Positions 59,227-64,000 of a DNA stretch of 64,000 nucleotides are shown here, in pieces. Position numbers and translations under genes: made by a program. The notes beneath the pieces are model-generated. The model was not told the origin of the DNA. It ran no database searches and saw only the letters and a list, made by a program, of their open reading frames with translations. Source of the stretch: an uncultured Roseibium sp. (GTDB taxonomy: Bacteria; Pseudomonadota; Alphaproteobacteria; Rhizobiales; Stappiaceae); NCBI RefSeq assembly GCF_963669205.1, contig NZ_OY769915.1:1958001-2022000 (forward strand), written 5' to 3'. Within the stretch, counting starts at the first letter, position 1. The number at the start of each line of letters is the position of its first letter.

Positions 59227-60078
59227 GTGAAGAAAACGACAATAGCAATCGGGTCTGTGGCGGCACTGGTGTTGATGCCGGGTCTGGCAATGTCCGATCC
59301 GGACGAGGACAGCCTGACGATCAATGGCGACATTTCAATCGTCACGGAGACCGACGCGCCGGCGCACACGGAAAATCTCTCGACGATCTATTCCGGCTGG
59401 CGGTTCCGCTCCGACGAGACCCAGGCTTTCCAGATGGACGATTTCGAAAATCCGGGAATGATTGGCGTCGAGAACGCGATGGTCAACTGGGAAACGGTCG
59501 ACGGAAGCGCGGGCAAATCCTGTGCAAGTTGTCATGAAGGTCCCGAGACCATGGCCGGTGTTCGTGCCGTCTATCCGAAATGGAACGACGAAAAAGGCAA
59601 GGTGACCACCATCGAAATGGAGATCAACGATTGCCGTACGACTCACATGGGCGCGGAGAAGTGGAAATATACCGGCGGCGACATGACCGACATGGTCGCC
59701 CTGATTTCCTCCGTCTCGCGCGGTATGCCCGTGAATGTTGCGATAGACGGTCCCGCCAGCGAAACCTGGGAACAGGGCAAGGAACTCTACTACACCCGGA
59801 CCGGTCAGCTTGAGCTGTCCTGCGCAAACTGCCACGAAGACAGCTATGGTCTCATGATCCGCGCCGATCACCTGAGCCAGGGGCACATCAACGGCTTCCC
59901 GACCTACAGGCTGAAAAACACCAAGCTGAATTCCGTGCATGCGCGGTTCAAGGGGTGCGTGCGCGACACGCGTGCGCAAACCTACAAGCCCGGTTCTCCG
60001 GAGTTCATCGCGCTGGAGCTATATGTTGCCTCGCGTGGAAACGGTTTGAGCGTGGAAGGCCCGTCCGTCCGCAACTGA
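59227..60078 (+). CDS. soxA: Diheme sulfur oxidation cytochrome SoxA
   Basis: The 283-residue protein has a signal peptide and two heme c sites: C99/C102/H103 in SCASCHEG and C199/C202/H203 in SCANCHED. C136 in INDCRTTHMG is the likely ligand of the first heme. C244 in RFKGCVRDTRAQ is the active-site cysteine ligand of the second. This is the diheme type of SoxA seen in Rhodovulum and Paracoccus. The GTG at 59227 is preceded by GGAGGAAG. SoxAX attaches thiosulfate to SoxY. A strong terminator follows. Confidence 0.94.
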   Translation: MKKTTIAIGSVAALVLMPGLAMSDPDEDSLTINGDISIVTETDAPAHTENLSTIYSGWRFRSDETQAFQMDDFENPGMIGVENAMVNWETVDGSAGKSCASCHEGPETMAGVRAVYPKWNDEKGKVTTIEMEINDCRTTHMGAEKWKYTGGDMTDMVALISSVSRGMPVNVAIDGPASETWEQGKELYYTRTGQLELSCANCHEDSYGLMIRADHLSQGHINGFPTYRLKNTKLNSVHARFKGCVRDTRAQTYKPGSPEFIALELYVASRGNGLSVEGPSVRN

Positions 60079-60088
60079 CGCCAATTCC

Positions 60089-60118
60089 GGGTCCCGGATA
60101 ACCGCCGGGACCCTTTTT
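60089..60118 (+). terminator. Rho-independent terminator between soxA and soxB
   Basis: A perfect 9-bp stem GGGTCCCGG / CCGGGACCC with a 7-base loop is followed by five T residues (60114-60118). It ends the soxXYZA transcript. Confidence 0.85.
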
Positions 60119-60128
60119 ACAAGGCAAT

Positions 60129-60148
60129 ATATTCACTTATGCGAATAT
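60129..60148. promoter_or_regulatory. Candidate SoxR operator before soxB
   Basis: A perfect ATATTC-N8-GAATAT palindrome lies between the soxA terminator and the soxB start (60171). This gives soxBCD its own controlled promoter. Confidence 0.6.
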
Positions 60149-60170
60149 GTTTAGAGGAGCGAGCAGGAAT

Positions 60171-61868
60171 ATGATATCGCGTCGCGATTTTCTGCAGGTC
60201 GGAATGGCAGCATCCGCGGTTGTCGGCGCTTCGGGTTTCGGCAACTGGGCACGCCTCGCCGCGCAGCAGGCGCTCACCCAGGACCAGCTTCTGGAGTTCG
60301 ACACGTTCGGAAACGTCTCTCTAATTCACGTCACCGACATCCATGCGCAACTGAAACCGATCTATTTCCGGGAGCCGTCCGAGAATATCGGCGTGGGTGA
60401 CAACCGGGGCGCTGTACCGCACGTGACAGGCGCACAGTTCCGCAAGCTTTACGGGATCGCGGACGGCAGCCCGAGCCATTATGCCCTGAGTTCCGGTGAC
60501 TTTTCGTCACTGGCGAAGGGGTATGGCCGGGTCGGCGGACTGGACCGTGTCGCGACCGTCATCAAGTCCATTCGCGCCGACCGTCCCGACGCGATCCTGC
60601 TGGATGGCGGAGACACCTGGCACGGCTCCTACACCTGCTACAAGACGGCGGGGCAGGACATGGTCAATGTCATGAACGCGCTGAACCCGGACGCGATGAC
60701 CTTTCATTGGGAATTCACACTCGGCAGCGATCGCGTCAACGAGATCGTCGAAAACCTGCCATTCGCAGCGCTCGGCCAGAATATTTTCGATGTCGAATGG
60801 GACGAGCCGACGGACCTTTTCCCGCCCTACAAGATGTTCGAGCGCGGCGGCACGAAAGTTGCGGTGATCGGCCAGGCGTTTCCCTACATGCCGATCGCCA
60901 ATCCGGGCTGGATGTTCCCCGAATATGCCTTCGGTATCCGCGATGAAAACATGCAGGCAATGGTCGACGAAGTACGCGCGGAAGGTGCGGAGTGTGTCGT
61001 CGTTCTGAGCCACAACGGGTTCGATGTCGACAAGAAGATGGCAACCGTGGTCAGCGGCATCGACATCATCCTGTCCGGCCATACCCACGACGCGCTGCCG
61101 GAACCGGTTCTGTCGGGCAAGACGATAATCGTTCCGTCCGGCTCGAACGGAAAATTCGTCAGCCGGGTCGATCTCGACATCCGCAACGGTCAGCTCATGG
61201 GCTACCGACACAAGCTCATTCCGGTCTTCTCCGATATCATTGAACCGGATGCCGAAGTCGCCGCGCTCATCGACGAGCAGCGTGCGCCCTACATCGACGA
61301 CCTGTCGGAAGTCATCGGCAGGACCGGCAGCCTGCTGTACCGCCGTGGCAATTTCAACGGCACCTGGGACGATCTCATCTGCGATGCGCTGCTGTCCGAA
61401 CGCGATGCCGAGATCGCGCTCAGTCCGGGTGTGCGTTGGGGCCCGTCGCTGATCCCGGGCCAGGAGATCACGCGCGAAGACATTTTCAATGTCACCTCGA
61501 TGACCTACGGCAAGGCCTATCGCACGGAAATGACGGGTGAATTCCTGAAGGTGGTCCTGGAAGACGTCGCGGACAACATCTTCAACCCGGACCCCTATTA
61601 CCAGCAGGGCGGCGACATGGTGCGGACCGGCGGGCTCGGATACCGGATCGATATCGCCCAGCCGCAGGGCAGCCGCATCTCGAACATGACGCTCCTGAAG
61701 ACAGGTGAGGCCATCGACCCGTCACGCTCCTACGTCGTGGCCGGATGGGCCAGCGTCAACGAGGGCACGGAAGGGCCGCAGATCTGGGACGTCGTTGAAA
61801 ATCACATTCGCAAGCTCGGCACGGTGACAACGCGGCCGGGCAACAGCGTTGAAGTCATTGGTGCATAG
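60171..61868 (+). CDS. soxB: Thiosulfohydrolase SoxB
   Basis: The 565-residue Tat-exported (ISRRDFLQVG) di-manganese hydrolase is of the 5'-nucleotidase-like metallophosphatase family. Metal-site motifs are VTDIHAQ (D56, H58), LLDGGDTWHG (D148), GQNIF (N204), LSHNGFD and SGHTHD. FHWEFT replaces the GNHEFD of nucleotidases, as in known SoxB. SoxB removes the terminal sulfonate of SoxY-bound cysteine-S-sulfonate as sulfate. The start has an AGGAGC site and a SoxR-type palindrome just upstream. Confidence 0.95.
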   Translation: MISRRDFLQVGMAASAVVGASGFGNWARLAAQQALTQDQLLEFDTFGNVSLIHVTDIHAQLKPIYFREPSENIGVGDNRGAVPHVTGAQFRKLYGIADGSPSHYALSSGDFSSLAKGYGRVGGLDRVATVIKSIRADRPDAILLDGGDTWHGSYTCYKTAGQDMVNVMNALNPDAMTFHWEFTLGSDRVNEIVENLPFAALGQNIFDVEWDEPTDLFPPYKMFERGGTKVAVIGQAFPYMPIANPGWMFPEYAFGIRDENMQAMVDEVRAEGAECVVVLSHNGFDVDKKMATVVSGIDIILSGHTHDALPEPVLSGKTIIVPSGSNGKFVSRVDLDIRNGQLMGYRHKLIPVFSDIIEPDAEVAALIDEQRAPYIDDLSEVIGRTGSLLYRRGNFNGTWDDLICDALLSERDAEIALSPGVRWGPSLIPGQEITREDIFNVTSMTYGKAYRTEMTGEFLKVVLEDVADNIFNPDPYYQQGGDMVRTGGLGYRIDIAQPQGSRISNMTLLKTGEAIDPSRSYVVAGWASVNEGTEGPQIWDVVENHIRKLGTVTTRPGNSVEVIGA

Positions 61869-61890
61869 TTTAGGCAGGGAGTCCTCATTG

Positions 61891-63162
61891 ATGGACGCGA
61901 AAACCAAACCGTCCCGAAGGTCCTTTCTCAAGGGCAGCGTCGCGATTGCGGGCGCGTCAGTCGCCGGAACCGCGAGCGCGAACGAAGCCGACCCGCTGAT
62001 CACGGACGTTCAGGACTGGGCGTCGATCACCGGCGCCGGCGTGGATGAAACGCCCTACGGCATGCCGATCAGTTTCGAAAAGGACGTGGTTCGCCGCAAC
62101 GTGGAATGGCTGACCGCGTCGCCGATTTCCTCGATCAACTTCACGCCGATCCACGCGCTGGACGGAACGATCACGCCGCAAGGCTGCGCGTTTGAACGCC
62201 ACCATTCGGGTGCGATCGAACTGCGCAAGGAAGACTACCGGCTGATGATCAACGGGCTGGTCGACAGGCCCCTGGTGTTTCACTACGCGGATCTGGAACG
62301 GTTCCCGCGGGAGAACCATGTCTATTTCTGTGAATGCGCGGCCAACACCGGCATGGAATGGGCGGGCGCCCAGTTGAACGGGGCCCAGTTCACGCACGGC
62401 ATGATCCACAACATGGAATATACCGGTGTGCCGCTGCGCACGCTCCTGAACGAGGCGGGTCTCGCCGCTGCGGGCGACCTCAAGGACAAGTGGGTCTATG
62501 TCGAAGGCGCGGATGCCTCCTCCAACGGCCGCTCGATCCCGATGGAAAAGGCCCTGGACGATGTACTGGTGGCGTTCAAGGCCAATGGCGAGGCCCTGCG
62601 CATGGAGCACGGCTACCCGGTCCGCCTCGTGGTGCCGGGCTGGGAAGGCAACATGTGGGTGAAGTGGCTGCGCCGCATCGAAGTCACTGACATGGCGGTG
62701 GAAAGCCGCGAGGAAACCTCGAAATACACCGACGTCTACGAGGACGGCACCGCCCGGAAATGGACCTGGGTGATGGATGCGAAATCCGTCATTACCTCGC
62801 CAAGCCCGCAAATGCCGATTTCACACGGGAAGGGGCCCCTGGTCATCTCCGGGCTCGCCTGGTCCGGACATGGCAAAATCACGCGGGTCGATGTCTCAAG
62901 GGACGGCGGCATCACCTGGGAGACGGCGCGTCTTGGCAAGCAGGGCGACACCAAGGCCCTGACCCGCTTCTACCTGGACATCGACTGGGACGGCAATCCG
63001 ATGCTGCTTCAATCGCGTGCCATGGACGAAACCGGATACGTCCAACCGACCAAGGACCAACTTCGCGAAATGCGCGGCGAGAACGCCGTCTATCACAACA
63101 ATTGCATCCAGACCTGGTTCGTGGATGAAAACGGGGTCGCCGAGAATGTCGAAGTCTCTTAA
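61891..63162 (+). CDS. soxC: Sulfane dehydrogenase molybdenum subunit SoxC
   Basis: The 423-residue Tat-exported (SRRSFLKGSV) sulfite-oxidase-family protein has a molybdopterin domain in which C149 (FCECAANTGMEW) is the likely Mo ligand. The C-terminal dimerisation domain (ITRVDVSRDGGITW) follows. SoxC with SoxD oxidises the sulfane sulfur of SoxY-cysteine persulfide, allowing complete thiosulfate oxidation to sulfate. Its presence indicates the complete, non-sulfur-globule pathway. The 3' end overlaps soxD by 17 bases. Confidence 0.94.
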   Translation: MDAKTKPSRRSFLKGSVAIAGASVAGTASANEADPLITDVQDWASITGAGVDETPYGMPISFEKDVVRRNVEWLTASPISSINFTPIHALDGTITPQGCAFERHHSGAIELRKEDYRLMINGLVDRPLVFHYADLERFPRENHVYFCECAANTGMEWAGAQLNGAQFTHGMIHNMEYTGVPLRTLLNEAGLAAAGDLKDKWVYVEGADASSNGRSIPMEKALDDVLVAFKANGEALRMEHGYPVRLVVPGWEGNMWVKWLRRIEVTDMAVESREETSKYTDVYEDGTARKWTWVMDAKSVITSPSPQMPISHGKGPLVISGLAWSGHGKITRVDVSRDGGITWETARLGKQGDTKALTRFYLDIDWDGNPMLLQSRAMDETGYVQPTKDQLREMRGENAVYHNNCIQTWFVDENGVAENVEVS

Positions 63163-64000
63163 CCAGATCGTTCTCCCGGTTGCCGGCGGGACGGCGCTTG
63201 CGCTTTCGGCCGCGCTCCTGTTTGCCAACATGGACTACGGGCAAAAGAAGATCGGCGCGCTGGAACAACGGGTCGAGCAGGTCTCTTTGCAGGCGGAAAC
63301 GGCAAACCGGCGCGCCGAGGAAGAGGCGGCGGCCGTCTCGGATCTGAAAGAAAAAATCGCCGAGATCCAGGCCGCGGCGGAAGAACGCGCAGCGCTTGGC
63401 AGCGACCTAACGGAACATGCTCCGGACAGTAACGGAAAATTCGGGCTGGGCCGGGAGGCCCGCACCGAAGAAATTGCGGCCTGGGATGTTGACGTGCTGC
63501 CCGACGGGCGCGGCCTGCCCGAGGGCCGGGGCGATGCCTACTGGGGCGAGGAGGTCTTCGCCGAAAAATGTGCCTCCTGTCACGGTGACTTCGCCGAGGG
63601 CGTGGACAACTGGCCCGTTCTTGCCGGCGGGTTCGACACGCTCGGCGACAAGGATCCGGTAAAGACCGTCGGCTCCTACTGGCCGCATCTTTCGACAGTC
63701 TGGGACTACGTGCACCGCTCCATGCCGTTCGGTGAAGCGCAGACGCTCACCGCGGACGAGACCTATGCGATTGTCGCCTATATCCTCTATTCCAACGATC
63801 TCGTCGACGACGACTTTGAGCTGAGCCACGAGAATTTCGCCGAATTCGAAATGTACAACAGGGACGGCTTCGTCATCGACGATCGTCCGGCGCTGGAATA
63901 CGCCAGGTGGCGGGCCGAGCCCTGCATGGAAAACTGCAAGCCGAGCGTCGAGATCACCATGCGCGCCACGTTCCTTGACGTGACACCGGAAGATGGCGGC
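63146..64000 (+). CDS. soxD: Sulfane dehydrogenase cytochrome subunit SoxD (3' truncated by window)
   Basis: The first 285 residues of SoxD are visible, and the gene continues past the window. It starts at the ATG inside the soxC end. Residues 8-27 are a hydrophobic segment (signal or membrane anchor). Residues about 35-90 form a strongly charged heptad-like coiled coil (ALEQRVEQ, AEEEAAAV, LKEKIAEI). A cytochrome c domain follows with heme motif CASCH (C142, C145, H146) and DVDVLPDGRGLPEGRG before it. SoxD passes electrons from SoxC onward. No cleavage motif follows the hydrophobic segment, so it may stay membrane-bound. A second cytochrome domain is expected beyond the edge. Confidence 0.9.
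   Translation, partial: MSKSLNQIVLPVAGGTALALSAALLFANMDYGQKKIGALEQRVEQVSLQAETANRRAEEEAAAVSDLKEKIAEIQAAAEERAALGSDLTEHAPDSNGKFGLGREARTEEIAAWDVDVLPDGRGLPEGRGDAYWGEEVFAEKCASCHGDFAEGVDNWPVLAGGFDTLGDKDPVKTVGSYWPHLSTVWDYVHRSMPFGEAQTLTADETYAIVAYILYSNDLVDDDFELSHENFAEFEMYNRDGFVIDDRPALEYARWRAEPCMENCKPSVEITMRATFLDVTPEDGG

Noticed and set aside
1..64000. tRNA, rRNA, CRISPR array, insertion sequence or prophage
   Set aside because: No cloverleaf-like sequence, regular spaced repeats, transposase or phage genes were recognised by eye; a dedicated tRNA/ncRNA scan could still find small elements.

Overview
This 64 kb window is GC-rich chromosomal-type DNA from what looks like a marine alphaproteobacterium. 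A Stappiaceae (Roseibium/Labrenzia)-like or Rhodobacterales-like host is my best guess, based on the sox and pca gene sets, the many TTT/TRAP transporters and the codon style. No marker gene fixes the genus. I saw no rRNA, tRNA, CRISPR array, phage gene or transposase. The window is a chain of catabolic operons, each with its own regulator and usually its own solute transporter.

Layout. (1) 2-364: the end of a chemoreceptor and its terminator. (2) 416-7009: a homoprotocatechuate (hpa) meta-cleavage operon on the minus strand, hpaF-E-D-(aromatic amino acid decarboxylase)-G-H, with divergent hpaR. (3) 7144-8030: an unrecognised membrane protein gene and a dispersed intergenic repeat. (4) 8078-19264: an IclR-controlled divergon. 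Leftward it carries IclR, a HAD hydrolase and an omega-aminotransferase. Rightward it carries a tripartite tricarboxylate (TTT) transporter, an aldehyde dehydrogenase, a phospholyase-type class III aminotransferase, an APH-type kinase and a Tm-1-like (UPF0261) protein. This is the best candidate for an undescribed pathway. (5) 19633-30824: a TRAP transporter, then a 4-hydroxybenzoate/protocatechuate operon (pobA-pcaD-C-H-G-BKACE-pcaB) with divergent pcaQ, then a Tat-exported intradiol-like protein paired with a ferric-reductase-like membrane protein. (6) 30861-43081: amide/peptide catabolism, with an M20 peptidase, an aspartoacylase-like enzyme, an M81 (MlrC-like) peptidase, LysR, a complete dipeptide-type ABC importer and an AbgB-like M20 amidohydrolase. 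(7) 43133-45093: an orphan binding protein and an AbrB-type membrane protein. (8) 45260-52833: a four-carbon acid-sugar cluster (otnK, a racemase-superfamily enzyme, an isopropylmalate-dehydrogenase-like enzyme, a second TTT transporter) with a divergent GntR regulator. (9) 52838-53070: a second, inverted copy of the repeat. (10) 53189-64000: the thiosulfate-oxidation (sox) locus, two YeeE/YedE transporters and soxR-soxS leftward, soxVWXYZA and soxBCD rightward. soxD runs off the window edge.

How the genes work together. The hpa and pca/pob operons send aromatic acids to central metabolism by meta and ortho cleavage. The pca set has a BKACE (DUF849) gene where pcaIJF might be expected. A near-identical palindrome lies in front of pcaQ and in front of the TRAP operon, suggesting the transporter belongs to the pca regulon. 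The sox locus supplies electrons from thiosulfate, and four ATTC-N8-GAAT sites (three exact, one with a single mismatch) mark its likely SoxR operators. Functional calls rest on family motifs and gene order read by eye. No database search was possible.
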